This document shows, piece after piece, positions 51,501 through 64,000 of a stretch of DNA of 64,000 nucleotides. The notes below the pieces were generated by a model, which saw only the letters and a list, made by a program, of their open reading frames with translations, was not told the origin of the DNA and ran no database searches. Every line of letters begins with the position of its first letter. Position 1 is the first letter of the stretch. A program made the translations under genes and the position numbers. The stretch spans positions 15,934,001 to 15,998,000 of the forward strand of contig CM034548.1 of the NCBI GenBank assembly GCA_020055645.1, in the 5' to 3' direction. Source of the DNA: Tomocerus qinae. Taxonomy: Eukaryota > Arthropoda > Collembola > Entomobryomorpha > Tomoceridae.

Positions 51501-54500
51501 TACTGAGTTGCTTTAGGTTGTTTTGTTATGTATTGTGAGTTTGATTGTTTAGAGTGGTAATGCAATAAATAATGTGCGTGTAAGTGTAGTAAAAATTGGT
51601 ACATTTTTGACAAGATACAATAGACAGATTTTTTAAGGTAACCGTCACCGTATGTTAGATGTAGAGATATAGTATTTATTATGGATAATATATTTCAATA
51701 TTTTAGGCTTTCTTTAGTTGTACAGGCACAACTCATCGCCTGAAATAAATAGGAAGAGGATTTACTACATTTTTAAGCCCTTGAGTTTGCTAATGTCCAT
51801 TTTGATACTACAAGTTATTGTAGACGTACAAATTATTCACACTTTATTGAAAATTCAATTTTCTTGTGCCCTAGCTAAAAGAAATCCTTAATAAAAAATA
51901 TAATTGCTCTATATTTGGGTTGCATAATGTGGAAATAGCTTTAGGTTATATTTCGTTGTACATGTGGCATAATCTGGAGGGTTTTGTTTTAGTACAGGGT
52001 GATGGTTCGAAACGAAAGGAAAATATGGTTTTGTACCACAATCTGCCATCAGAGTTGTATTTTAAATATATGCTACCTGTGCAATATATCTTCTTAGAGC
52101 AGATGCATTTCTACTAGTTAACTCTCTCACTTGGACACTCCCCTTTAATGCAGTACCAGACTGTAGTGAAATTTATATTTATTATGCAGATAATAAATAG
52201 CTTTTTTAAAATAGTGTGTAATGTATTCATTATGGTTGTTGTGCATAGCCAACAAAATGTTTATACATGTTTCGGATGTAGTACAGTACAGTGCTTTACC
52301 TTTACTTGTAGGAATAAAATTGATCCAACAAAAATGATTGCTACGAGCGTAGAATGTTTTTTGTTAAGATGAGCCACTATATAGTTACATTTCTTTGTCA
52401 ATCCCATTGTCAGCTATCAAGCCAAGCCGGTTCTCTTGTATTTTTAATTAAAAAGAAAAGAATTTACTCCACCGTAGTGTTAAGTACCAAGTAGTAGATT
52501 TTTAAGTGGAAACAACTTGAAATAGTTCTGATTCTGTTCTTCTTCCTTTGCTGATGCATTTTTTCGCTTTACGCTACTTGTTTGTGTGTTCATAGTCAGT
52601 GAGTTGTGTCCTTTATAGTTTTGTGTTTAGTATATACCTACTTTGGATTATACTATTTATATATTATTATTATTACCCACAGACACTACTTATTTAGATA
52701 GGGCAACTGCTCTGTTGACTTGAGATAAAATAAATCTCATCATATCAGCATATAATATAATCTTCTTTCGTTTTCTTCTCGTTTTACTACTCTTACTTGA
52801 GGAAGTAGTAGGAAATCCTTTCTTCTTTTATTTACACACATGAAGGATTCCCGTTTCCCTTCTTCCCGTCTTGCACAATCAACACTAACTAACGTTACCT
52901 TAGTTAACATGTACTCTAAATCCCAAATCTATTATTATACTCTACTAGCATAGTGATATAAGTATTTCCCAGGTATAGATACGTTTTAATGATAGTTGAG
53001 ATGTCATTATATATCACTCGTGCCCTATAACTTAAAAAGTCAACTGTAGCTTTTAGCATCACTTACCTGTAAATTACAAGTTAAAGCTCAAATTCTTTTG
53101 CGTCGTAGTATTTATTATGTTAGGCGATGCGATGATTATGATTTGAATTGACTTTACCTCCATCCTACTTCATATTGATATTACTCATTATAATAGGCAG
53201 GTTTATGTACATGCTAGTTATTACAATAAGTATTATAGAATAGGATGTGGAGGAGATTGCTTTCTGCCATGGTCTGGCTTTTATAGGCTTCTTCTTGTTT
53301 GCCTTTGCCAACTGAAAACATAGTTCACTGGGCTTCACCCAACCCATGGCATTACAACAAATACATTATTATACTAGATAGATTGCCTTTTACATTGCGT
53401 GCAATTTTACCTTTTCATGGTTATCCGTTCCTCTGCAAACTTTATTATCACAGTCTGGATGAGTATGCCGGACTCTACTTGGAATATTACACACTATAAT
53501 TTGTAATACATTTTTTAGAATTTTTAAAATTGGGGATAATTCATTATTTGCACATTTTTGACATCAATTTTGCAAATTATACCTAAAATTGCAGTACAAA
53601 TGCCAAAGAGAGTCCAGATGTACACTAAATAGCTTTACTTGTAAGAACTCTGGTTACACTATCCGTTTGTCTTGTCTTTATTCTTATCCGATGCATTATA
53701 CAAAGAGCTCTAGCAAATAAGAAATGGTCTAGAGTGTCTCGTCTGGCCCGGTCTGGGTCTGGTCAGTTATGCTCAACCAAAGCAAAAGTAGAATTACATA
53801 TTGCACACTACAACATTCTACAATATTATTATTATGAGTTACAAGTTTCAATCTTTCTTGCACGCTTTCTTAGCATTTACTCATCTCCTGTTGCCACACT
53901 TACTTCTTAAGAGGCAGGTCTCTAGTTCTCTTTAATAATTCAGTTTTTCTTCAGCAATTCTCAATATGAATAGTCAACTTTGTTCTCTTTCCATTGTTTT
54001 AGCCTACCTAATCCACTAACGGCATGTTGTTTATTGTTATGTCTTACACCTTCTGGTGTGCATACTTGAATTTCTAATGACGAAATGAATTATTCCACTG
54101 AATTTGCGAATCTTTTAACTTATTCATATTGCAGCAACTCAATAGTGGTTACAATAACAAAACAACATCTTTAGTAGTAGTGTGTTTAATATACTGACCA
54201 TACATACATACATTGATTGCCAGATCTGTTTAGCCAGATCTTGTTAAATAGTACCTGTGCAAAAACAACTTGAGTTGAATGGACAAAGAAAAATACTAAA
54301 TGTTTACAAAGGCCCCACAGCTTATATATACAGTTAGGCTGAGATTTTCTAGTTTCATCAATTTATTGAAGTCACTTGGAATTAATTTGAAATGCTGCCC
54401 AAATTTCGAGAGTAAATTAAAATACTCTACTAATTTAACTTTTACTTAATTTCCATAACATTCTACATTTTAGATAAGGGTAATTAATTTTCAAAAACGA

Positions 54501-57500
54501 TGCATTGACTTACCGTGTGTAGAGGTAGTTAAGACAAACTGTAAATCTAGTTGGTGTGAATCATTGGCTGGTACCTACTGTTAATAAGAACATGGGCATA
54601 ATATTATCATAAAATAGATACTAGTCAAATAAATAAGTAACCGCAATTTTTTGCACAGTACCTGAAGGTAAAATATTGGCAAATAGATATTAACGTGTGT
54701 TCAGTGCACTGTATTTATCATTAGTCCTTAGCTATATGCACAATTTGATCATTAATTTTGTGCCTGTCCTGTCTCAGTTGTCTAGTGTGTTAGACAGGCT
54801 AGCATGATAAAGGCAGTCTATGTACTAGTACCATTCTGCAGAATCAAATTCAACTGTCTTCCGATAAATTGAAAGCAGCCAAGGGAAAATCCCATCCAAA
54901 TTGTTCAAGTGACAGATTACGTATAATCTTTAGACACATACTATGTGCCTATACAATACGATATTGATATTAATTGACGAATGGTAACAATAGAAATGAA
55001 TACTATCCATTTTTTTATGCATGTCCCATATGCTTACATTAATTTTGATAGAGAGAACGTTAATTATAGTGTTCTCCATTCTATAGCAAGTAAAACACAC
55101 ACAGGAAATCTATAACTGATAAGTATAGGATTTCAGTATGTCTTATAGATATTTGAAGATATCTTAGACTAGATAGACAGGTGTGCTGTTTACTTCAGGT
55201 AAATATCCTTCTTATCTGTACAAACTCCATTAAAGATATAATTTTCCTAAGCCTTCTTATATCATTCTGGTTTTACAGCAGGATTTTGCATACACAGACC
55301 AGTTCGCGTGAGTTGTTTTTTAAATTGTTGTCCTGCCTGTGTCTCTGTTGGGGTGGTATTGCTAGCAAAAATTATCTCATGTATCATATTATTTCAATAA
55401 ATCTTTTGTGACTTAACTTTTACATTAGCCCAATGAGCTGAGTATACAACAAACCTCAGCAAATGCTAGAGATATCCAATCGGGTCGTGTACATATCATT
55501 CTGAAAATTAAATAGGTAGTATAATGATTATAAAAGTTAATGACTTAGTTACTTGTGTCATGTTACTTAGTTAAAATATTAAAAATGCACTCAAATTTAA
55601 TCGTTGTTAACATTACATAATTTAATGCATGCATTATGCGCTGTACTGTTTAAGATTCTACTATTTTTGTTTAACTTATCTAAATGCATCAGATATGCAT
55701 CAGCAGTTAAAAGTGCTATGACATGACTGTGATAAATATTTATTTTGTGCCAAGTGACCTTATAGCCAAAACATTTAGCTAACTCTGGCCGGGGCAAAGC
55801 AATAACAAATACTTTCTAAATGGCACAGCCACTAAATGCAAATACCTTGGTTCTCCATTGTAGACATGTTATTATTAGCTATTAGTGGAATAGTATCTTT
55901 GATATATACGCATTATGTGTTAATGATATACTTGGTTTTTTGGCACTATATACTAGTGGGTAGGTAAACTATAGTCTTTACTGATTGAGTAACTACGGAT
56001 TGATTATATATGCAATTAGCAAATATCTTTGACACTATTTCAATTCTGATTTAGTCATTTGTGCATTAAACAGTCACCATGATATTCTATTGTGTCTAAT
56101 ACTAATTGAGGTTTTTATCTTTGACACATGAGGGATTAAGACAACGTTTGAATTGACAAATACAAACTACCTAATCAATCATTGCATTTAGTTATTCAAG
56201 ACACACAAAACAGTCTTTTGTTATTAATGTGCTACATAATTTAATTTGCTTACGAATCCTAATAGATGCGTATTACAGACAGGTACTAGTAAGTATTCAT
56301 CAAATGGAGTAGAAAATAAATTATGCAAACCTTAGCATTTGAAGGTAATGATAGTAAGTTCTATTGTTTCAAGGAACATAATATATCTTGTCGGTAATTT
56401 ACTATCTCTCAATGTATTAAATAAGGTAACTAGCTCAAATTTTTGTAAATTCCATGTTTTTGTTGGTTAAACATAAAAAAATTGAAGAGATGAAAAAAAG
56501 AGGGAAAATAATATCTTTGATGATGTGGCAGGAGTAACGTTTGTAGTATTACTGTTAGGTGGATGTTCACATGAGAGAGTCAATTGAGTGTTAATAATAA
56601 GAATGTATTAATATGCATCGGCATAATTTTTATAGTGATGATAAAAGTTGATGTGTGTATAGAAAAGAATTTAATGTCGGAAAAGACAAGGCGAGCCCGT
56701 TAGTTTAGTAGTACATAGTTCTACAATGTCTGAATTCAAATATGTACATAACCTTTCTCATTCCACTTGTCGTGCATTAAAATAAAAAATAGTAGTTTAA
56801 AGAATGTTAATGGCTCTTTGATCGCCAATGTTATCCATTCTTATTTTGTGATAAGTCTATATGATATTTATACTCACTTAAGTACACGGAGTCGTAAAGG
56901 TGGAGAGCTAATAGTTACGTAGAGGTACTAATGGTATTTTATGGACAAACCTGTCATGTATAATGAAGAGCATAATGTTCATCCTATATCTGTGTACATG
57001 TTAAGGTTATAATATCCTTACAATAACTAATAAAGATTCTCATCTGTTAAACTGCAAAAATAAAAATCTTTTGAACCACTCTTTTCAAATTGTGTACTGT
57101 AATTTGTAGACATTTATTGGCTCTAACACTTACCCGTCTCATTCATAATCTTTAACTACAAGTTGTTTAAATTTGGTTTACTGCAATTCATTTTTACTAT
57201 TTCATCTGATTGTCCTTTTACTGCAAAGTAAAAAAGAGCAAACTATGTTGAGGAAAAAATAGCACTTTGCACATTATTTTTACAATGTTCAGGTATGGAT
57301 ACAGGTGAGAATGCTATACGTACAACTTAAGATATAAAGACTTGGCTCCAACTATTTTATCTCTCTGATTGTCATTTGTTATTTAGAGTTATGGCCTTCG
57401 CCTCGAAACCTTTAGATGACATACGACATTGAGGTTTTGCAAATTGAATTCGTATGTATGGAAGCACTTTAGTTATTTCTTACTGCAGGCAATCAAGTAA

Positions 57501-60500
57501 CAAAACCACAATGAGAGTAGTCGTGGTAATGTGTACTAGTGTGTAGACGGGTACAGGACGTAGCCCACTTGTTAGTCTATCCTAGTTAATATACTTAACT
57601 AGATTTACGATTTTTTATGAGTATCATTACGATGAATACATAATAGTAATGTAATTTGGTTAGAATTATGCTGCCATAGAGCAATGGGGATTTCCCTTTC
57701 CTTTTTATTTGTCTCCATGTGCAATTACCATGCAATTTAAATTGCTACAATTGTCAGCCTACGAATACATTAAATGCACAACTCTTTATAAAAAAAAGAA
57801 AACTGAAATATTGTTCACAAGATAATTTCAAAAGTGTACAGCGGAAATTTTTCTCCGTTTAAGATTTGAAGATAGTAAAAGTTTTGCTATTTAATTCAAT
57901 TCTAAGCAGATTTGACAAGTTAGATTAGTATATAGTAAGGTATGAATTATCTGTAATATAATAATAGTATGTAGGCATATAATTAGGGAAAACTACGAAA
58001 TTGGAGACAAGAGAGCCACCGAATTACCTTTACTTATTCACCTGCAATATAGCATTTTAGGTATAGTAATCCTCATTCTCTCCCAGGTATTACTTTAAGG
58101 ATGGTTTTGTATAAAAGAATATCCAAACCTGAATACATGCATAATGCGATCATTATTCGAGTGCAGTGCATAAGCGTAGGAACATAACGTATGCTCTGAT
58201 TGTATGTTAGTTGAACGGTGACGGAAGAATCATAATATGATGTAGGCGTGACATCTTAATTGCTAATTACTTTCTTGCAGAAAGCGAATGGAATTGTTCA
58301 TACTTCTTCCTTGATAAATTATTACAGCATAAGTATACACAGATGCCTATAGGTAGGTAGACAGTAATAACAATCAATCCACATTTCCCTCTGCTCAATA
58401 ATATAAAATATTTTCTAATCTGTGTATATAATTTAGATATTTCAGTTATGCAAACGGTACATTAGATTTGCCTAGGTCTACACCTCCAGGATGAGAGATT
58501 TTGTGGATTTTACATGTAGAAAAGGATATATTTGTGTGTAGGTACAGATTAACATGCATAATGCAACATGATTGGATGTCCTAAAGCTTTTTAACTCTTA
58601 ACACCGAACTGACAAGAAAATGAATTCTTTTCCGACAGAATGGCAGTCTGTATGGCAGAGTCCAATAAGTTAATTTTCTATAGCGTAGAATTAACACGCT
58701 GACTATCACATGGACATCGCCCAAGTAAAGTGTCTGCGTACACGCACATTTATACTCATCCTCTGTATGTATTTGTATCTGTACTTAGCGTTATTAGCAT
58801 GTAGATAATCGCATAATTATATCTCTTTAAAACTTACATTAGCGATTCAAAGCTGAATGTGCACATGCATTTCTAATTCCGTTGCATTTTAGATTTTTGG
58901 GCGTATTAAATATATAAGTACTTTGTATTAGGGGATAATTCATTCTCCGAGAGCCTAATTTCTTCCTTGCTTAATGGGTTCAGCACAAATCAACTCAACG
59001 AGCATGACATGATGAAAAAGTGAAGATGAGATATTTAGTGAGCATTCGTTTAGCATTGCTGCTTGCTACTTTCAGATCACCTCCTCCTCAAATCTTTTTC
59101 TATACGCTTTTTGTATATACCTACTGTCATACTATTCTATGTCAGACCATTCTATCTATTATAGCCCCAGAAATATCTGTAACGCCTATCTCCATCCTTG
59201 TCTTCCATCTCCTCTATCATTTTTTACACTAACATCTTTTCCTGTATCTTTTCATCTCCACATCACTTTTTCAGCTCAACAACTTCACTGAACGAATTGA
59301 ATGACTGACTGCAAGTGCACTGCAGTACAGCACAACAATTCTTTAATCCAATGTGTTCAGCTTTTATTTTTTATTTATGATATGCTATCAGATTATAAAT
59401 TAGGCATACCTGAACAATTCCTTGTGTACATTCTATAATATACCTATATCCTCGCATCAAAACTAATAACATGGAAAATCTCAAACATGTTAAAGATAAT
59501 GTATTCAAACATGCATTCACTAAACCAAAATGTTCTTTTTTACAAGCCATGATTACCCTTTAAACACAAGAATTTAATAATTAAGATACACAAACGTTTT
59601 CTATTTTCTTACTAATAATTCCTTTCCAAACAGCCAATTTGTATCTATTGATTGCTAACATTTATTGAAAATGCAAGGGAACAAGTATGTTAAACATTGC
59701 AATTAATTTTAATATCTATGATTCGAGGGCATAGGGTTAGTCTTACTTATCATTATTTTTTACATCCATATACAACCTTATGCAATTCAAGTAAACAGTA
59801 AATTATTATCGCATCAAGTCATACCGGTTAATAGGGGATCAGCCACTATCAAAAAAACAAGTATGTCAATAATTTACTAGTCTTTAAATCCCCAAACAAC
59901 AAAATACCAATTTTATGGATATTTTTGTAAAAATTACAGTACATCAGAGCCTTAGTTAAATTCAGAATTAAAAATATCGAGTATGAAATGAATAAAACAG
60001 TTTTAATTAAAAAAATTAATTCATAATAAAAATAACCACTGTGGTTAGTTACCTTACTTGTTACCGTAAGGATTTAAAATTTTTCTGCTACGAATAAATA
60101 TGTCGGTAGATGAAAATTGCTATGTCATAATTGGACAATCGCCTTTCTTAAATTGCTAATAAGAGTGAATATATTTAATGAATAGAGTTTGGCTTAGCTA
60201 CTGCATTGATAATCAATGCTATGCGTGTGTGCGGCTAAATTGTCCGTGCATAGACAGTTCATTACCCACACAATGGATAAATCCCAATGCTGTTTACAGT
60301 TCATCTTATATTTAACACACTTTCATTCCTCCATTCATCAAAACACTCAGACTAGTTTGGTCTTGGACGCTCTGCCATTCAATTTCCTTTATTTGGTCGA
60401 ATGTGCCACTGTTTGATACTCTGCCTGATGAGATACATCGATATCAGTTCTGAATACATTCTCGTGCATTCGCTAACAAGCAGTAGCCTTTGATTTATGC

Positions 60501-61468
60501 TGATAATGAATCTTTTGTATCCACTTCCAATTGTAAAGAGTATATTTACATTTAAATAAAAATGTTCTTTCTGGTTCTGTACACTCCTCTTGTATTTAAA
60601 TGGAAATCCTTCTGATCTACACTATTTCATACTATGACCCCTTTTTAATAACATATTATATACCTAAATATGTTAACAGCGAATGTCATACATTTCTTTT
60701 GTTTATCGAGTCCGTTACTGTATATTCAATTAGATGATTGACGTGTTTCGTTCATGTAGTACGCTTCATTACTATTGACATATTTCATTTACATCTCATC
60801 GTGCTTAATAACATTCAACAGGTGTCATACTTGCAATAATCTTTAGCTAACTCATGCAACCAATACACAATCTAAAAATCCATTGTACCTACTCAATAAG
60901 GAGCTAAAGACAATCTATTGCAAAAATTACAACTATTTCAAAATGTTCGACCGAAGCGTTCTATTACATTGCAGGAAAATATGCATATTGTATAACATGT
61001 TAAATAAAAGAGACAATAATATAATTATTGGCATCCTATGGATATAGAATCTCAGACCCCGTAGTGATTTTTGTCAGAATGAAATAATAGGACTAATTGG
61101 CATTAGTAACATCATCTAAATGTAATATTGCGAATGGAGCAATGGACTTTACAATTACCATCTAAAACTTGTAACCATCAAAATGCATAATATTAAATGT
61201 CTACCATTAACCTCAAAACATGGCTTTTATATGCTCCATGGTTTTTTAATCTGCTCCGGCAAAAATTTACCGAGAACCCTTAAAGTTAATGTACTAAGTA
61301 TATCGTGTGAAAATTTTTGCACCTCATTTTCCATGCCTCTTAACATTTAGAATTCCTTAAAAATACTATCCGCTTTGTAAAAATTGCAGCTAAATATCAA
61401 TATCTAAAAAACTAGAGATTTTAAGATGTAAAAGTGTTGTTTCTAAATTGTTGGTTATTTTTGTGCAG
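48522..61468 (+). other. 12.9-kb intron of the plus-strand gene
   Basis: Donor GTAAGA at 48522, acceptor GTGCAG ending 61468, phase 1. No convincing exon was found; a good acceptor near 58281 is not followed by a frame with a donor. An additional cassette exon would need a length divisible by three to keep phase 1. Confidence 0.6.
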
Positions 61469-61638
61469 AAGAATGGGTGACAAAGAAAAGAGTGGAGCTG
61501 ACCACAACAAAGCAAATTGAAACTCGGGTGAAACGCCAAGTGGTGCTTGAAGATGGCAAAGTCGTTGACGACTCTGGTCCTATTGTCACTACGACAACAA
61601 CTGAGGACACAGATAAAAATGAATCGGAACACACAGAG
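61469..61638 (+). CDS. Internal exon of the plus-strand gene (acidic, Thr-rich)
   Basis: Acceptor TTGGTTATTTTTGTGCAG (AG at 61467-61468), donor GAG|GTAAGC (GT at 61639-61640). The first two bases complete the Glu codon begun at 48521, and it ends in phase 0. Residues 44-100 of the joined protein: EEWVTKKRVELTTTK, then a basic segment (ETRVKRQ), the block VVLEDGKVVDDSGP, a run of five Thr (84-88) and an acidic end (EDTDKNESEHTE). Alternating hydrophobic and charged residues suggest short beta strands in a largely disordered cytoplasmic or cytoskeletal protein; there is no membrane segment. The codon composition and both splice sites make this one of the most secure exons. I have a sense of a conserved arthropod family here but will not name it. 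Confidence 0.8.
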
Positions 61639-62840
61639 GTAAGCTTATAGAAATCATTTACTATCATTATGGAGTGTAACGAAATGCAAGCCATAAAAAA
61701 TTAAGGTACTGAGATATCAACAGTGAATCTTTTTATTAAAGTTATTCAACCTAAAATTACACATTTAAAATCCTTTCAATTTAGATTTTAAACGATGGTA
61801 AATATTGCATTTTCTATTTCTAAATTTCTTTATTGACCATTAGCAAGTGCATATGTGACGAAAGCCTAATGTTACTATAAAATGTTATCAAATTATTATT
61901 TAATTGAGTAGATACCCAAATAACATCTTAGAAAGTTATTAAGTGCATTATGTAAACAATGTACTATTAACAGTAGCCGATTTGCTATTTGTCTTATAAA
62001 GTGATTATGTAAATGTTGTTTTACAAAGGAATATCTGAATGAATGGTATGAAATGTCAGATCAAATTCATCAAATGAAAGTGAATGGAGCATTTCAATAA
62101 CAATTGCAATGCAACTGCAACCTTGCTGACGAGTTGTTGTCTACCTGCATCATTTCTATCTAATTGCTGCTATTACTTTGGTTTATACCTTATCCTACTA
62201 ATATGATAAGAGATCCTCGTTACATAAGAGATGTTATTAGTTGAGTACTATGATGGTATCTGTATAATGGAAAGATTAAATTTATAGTATATATCCACAC
62301 TCCTCACGTATGCCAAGAAATAGTCTTCAAATAATATTTGATGCTGGTTTCTAAATGATTTACTAGTATCATAATTCATATTTACTTTTAATAACTAACA
62401 GTATTATTTTTTTATTACTGTAATTTTTGTTTACTGGAGTAAATCATATAGGTAAATAACTACATGAAAAAGATACTTCAGATATCAAATTGTAAGGATA
62501 GCTCAGCAGGTATAATACTAAAGAGTTGATGTCGATGTTAACTTTTTTCTTATTTAGTACAAGTACTTTAGCTTCTTAATAAGTTTAATTATGAGCGTCA
62601 TTACAACATAATGATTGAGGTGTAATTACTAGAAGAAACTGGCTCATGGCACAGAAATACAAGTCTGTATACAATGTATCAACATACAATTGTAATACAT
62701 TAGTTGTCTTGTCTCGACGGGTTTTTTCTTGTAAAAAATAAATGTCGGATACCTTTTGTTTCTTGAATGTCGTTTGATGACAATATAAACGAATGTCATT
62801 TGTCAACTATTTACATTCTAATGTTTTTTCAATTCTATAG
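61639..62840 (+). other. 1.2-kb intron of the plus-strand gene
   Basis: GTAAGC donor and TTCTATAG acceptor, phase 0. AT-rich and empty of other features. Confidence 0.75.
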
Positions 62841-63014
62841 CATTTGACACATGGAGACGATCCGGATACAAAGGAAGGATGGGTGGCTGTGGAGGGCTTA
62901 CCGGAAGATGCCGTCGTAAAGGAGACAAATGAAAGGAAAGTGACTACCCATGATGAGGTCGAAGACATCATTGAAACAGAACAAGTTCAGCATTTGGGAG
63001 ACATCAGCAATCAC
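62841..63014 (+). CDS. Internal exon of the plus-strand gene (acidic), last in window
   Basis: Acceptor TTTTTTCAATTCTATAG (AG at 62839-62840), donor CAC|GTAAGA (GT at 63015-63016); 58 codons, phase 0 to phase 0. Residues 101-158 of the joined protein: HLTHGDDPDTKEGWVAVEG, then LPEDAVVKETNERKV, an acidic helix-like stretch (HDEVEDIIETEQ) and VQHLGDISNH. It echoes the previous exon: both open an acidic module with E-x-W-V and carry a charged beta-like stretch, hinting at an internal repeat. The gene clearly continues to the right. The 1.2-kb intron between this exon and the previous one is the shortest of the gene. Confidence 0.8.
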
Positions 63015-64000
63015 GTAAGAAACTTGAATATTTTAATCTTCTGTCATTCTCCATTTGCTTCCTCCAAAAAATATTGTTAGCATTTACTAGGCTTCCAGCA
63101 CTATGTCAAATTTTAAAAGGTAAGGTAGAAATCCAGTTAAAAATTTTATAAAATTAGAAAAAAGGGGAATTTAGACAAATTTTTAAGGAAAAAAATTTCT
63201 GGCGATTTTTACCAGTGCAATTTGGTCCAATTTAATCCAATTCACTCCAATTTAAATCATCTTAATTTTGAAAAATGTTTATACTACGCATAGCTTAGTG
63301 GAATTTATTGCCTTGTGTAATATGTATGTATACGCTAGCGCATTGAGTTCTTTTGCACACTAATCATGACATACAACAACATCTGTAAGAAAATTTTCTT
63401 ACAAAAACGATTATTTACGTGATTTTGATTGGCAAATCTTTGAAGTAATCTATGAATGAAAAGTGCATAATTTTGAAAAGTTTGACTTTAAGAATTGAGT
63501 TAAGCTTCCTAATTAGAAAACATAGTTACAATGCATTAAATAACCAGATAAGGAGAAATTAAAAATCACAAGGTATAATTGTTTGGGTACTACCCGTGGT
63601 AATCGTCATATTAATTACTGTTTATGATCCTGTAATAAAGTGGTTATTTTAGTAAATTTCTTTGATGCATTCTTAGATAGTGCTACTATAACTGTCAACA
63701 CTATACATGCACGTGTGTTTACAAGAGAAAGATAGTTGTAGCAGTGGAGCAAAAAAACAAGTTGATTAATTTGAGTATGATTCTGTCAGGGATAAAGGAA
63801 TTCATCTGAAAGATTTTTGAGAATGATTTCTATTTCTCCATGTATTTGGTAGTTATAGCCAAGATGAAAAGTAGTATCTGAGAGTATCTGAGGTAGGTGC
63901 ATGAGCTGTGTGCATGTAGCATTAAAGTGTACTTGTGAATTAACTAATAGTATTGATTTAGATGAATGCACTACTGTTTAACAATACTTGTCGGCTAGGT
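63015..64000 (+). other. 5' part of the next intron of the plus-strand gene
   Basis: Begins with GTAAGA. The remaining kilobase is AT-rich with no exon I can support, so the next exon is presumably beyond the window. Confidence 0.6.

Noticed and set aside
61390..61694. Two minus-strand frames of about 80 codons
   Set aside because: Antisense shadows of the exon at 61469-61638; the Val-rich run is the complement of the threonine codons.
1..64000. tRNA, rRNA, CRISPR, reverse transcriptase or transposase genes
   Set aside because: I looked for T-loop strings, regular repeats and catalytic motifs by eye and saw none that held up; an automated search would be more sensitive.

Overview
This window is AT-rich animal genomic DNA, about one-third GC by eye. 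Its genes are broken into short exons by very long introns, and no open frame without introns exceeds about 134 codons. There are no operons, tRNA/rRNA genes, CRISPR arrays or prokaryotic signals that I can see. The two genes I can support, an adenosine-type GPCR and a charged conserved-looking protein, together with multi-kilobase introns, fit an arthropod with a mid-sized or large genome. That placement is inference; the species cannot be read from the sequence.

Layout. The left quarter carries the 5' half of an adenosine receptor gene (AdoR-like) on the minus strand. A possible promoter and first non-coding exon lie around 16.4-16.85 kb. A 5'UTR exon (15213-15325) and a 69-nt intron (15144-15212) precede the first coding exon (14949-15092), which encodes a Ser/Thr-rich extracellular tail. 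An 8.9-kb intron follows, then the exon for TM1 to ICL2 (5663-6029). That exon ends in a phase-1 donor in the ICL2 region, and TM4-TM7 must lie left of the window. The first coding exon is only 48 codons but joins the GPCR exon in frame.

From about 16.9 to 25.3 kb is a gene-poor intergenic stretch with a perfect 24-bp palindrome. From 25.4 kb to beyond the right edge a plus-strand gene can be assembled from small exons with compatible phases: an ATG-free 5'UTR exon ending at 25626; 30568-30686 with a start codon at 30597; a 40-nt exon at 48482-48521; 61469-61638; and 62841-63014. Joined, they give 158 codons of a hydrophilic acidic protein that continues out of the window. I do not recognise its family with certainty. 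A second in-frame start at 48359, reading straight into the 40-nt exon, suggests an alternative first exon.

The two genes are divergently transcribed with their putative promoters about 8.5 kb apart, and nothing in the sequence says they work together. The remainder is intron or intergenic DNA. It holds a diverged 80-bp inverted duplication (10.04-10.52 kb), a pre-miRNA-sized hairpin (3.60-3.68 kb), a few microsatellites and several unverified exon-like islands, the best at 34514-34653 minus. I found no convincing new multi-gene system. The most useful results are the hidden exons, the alternative first exon and the inverted duplication.
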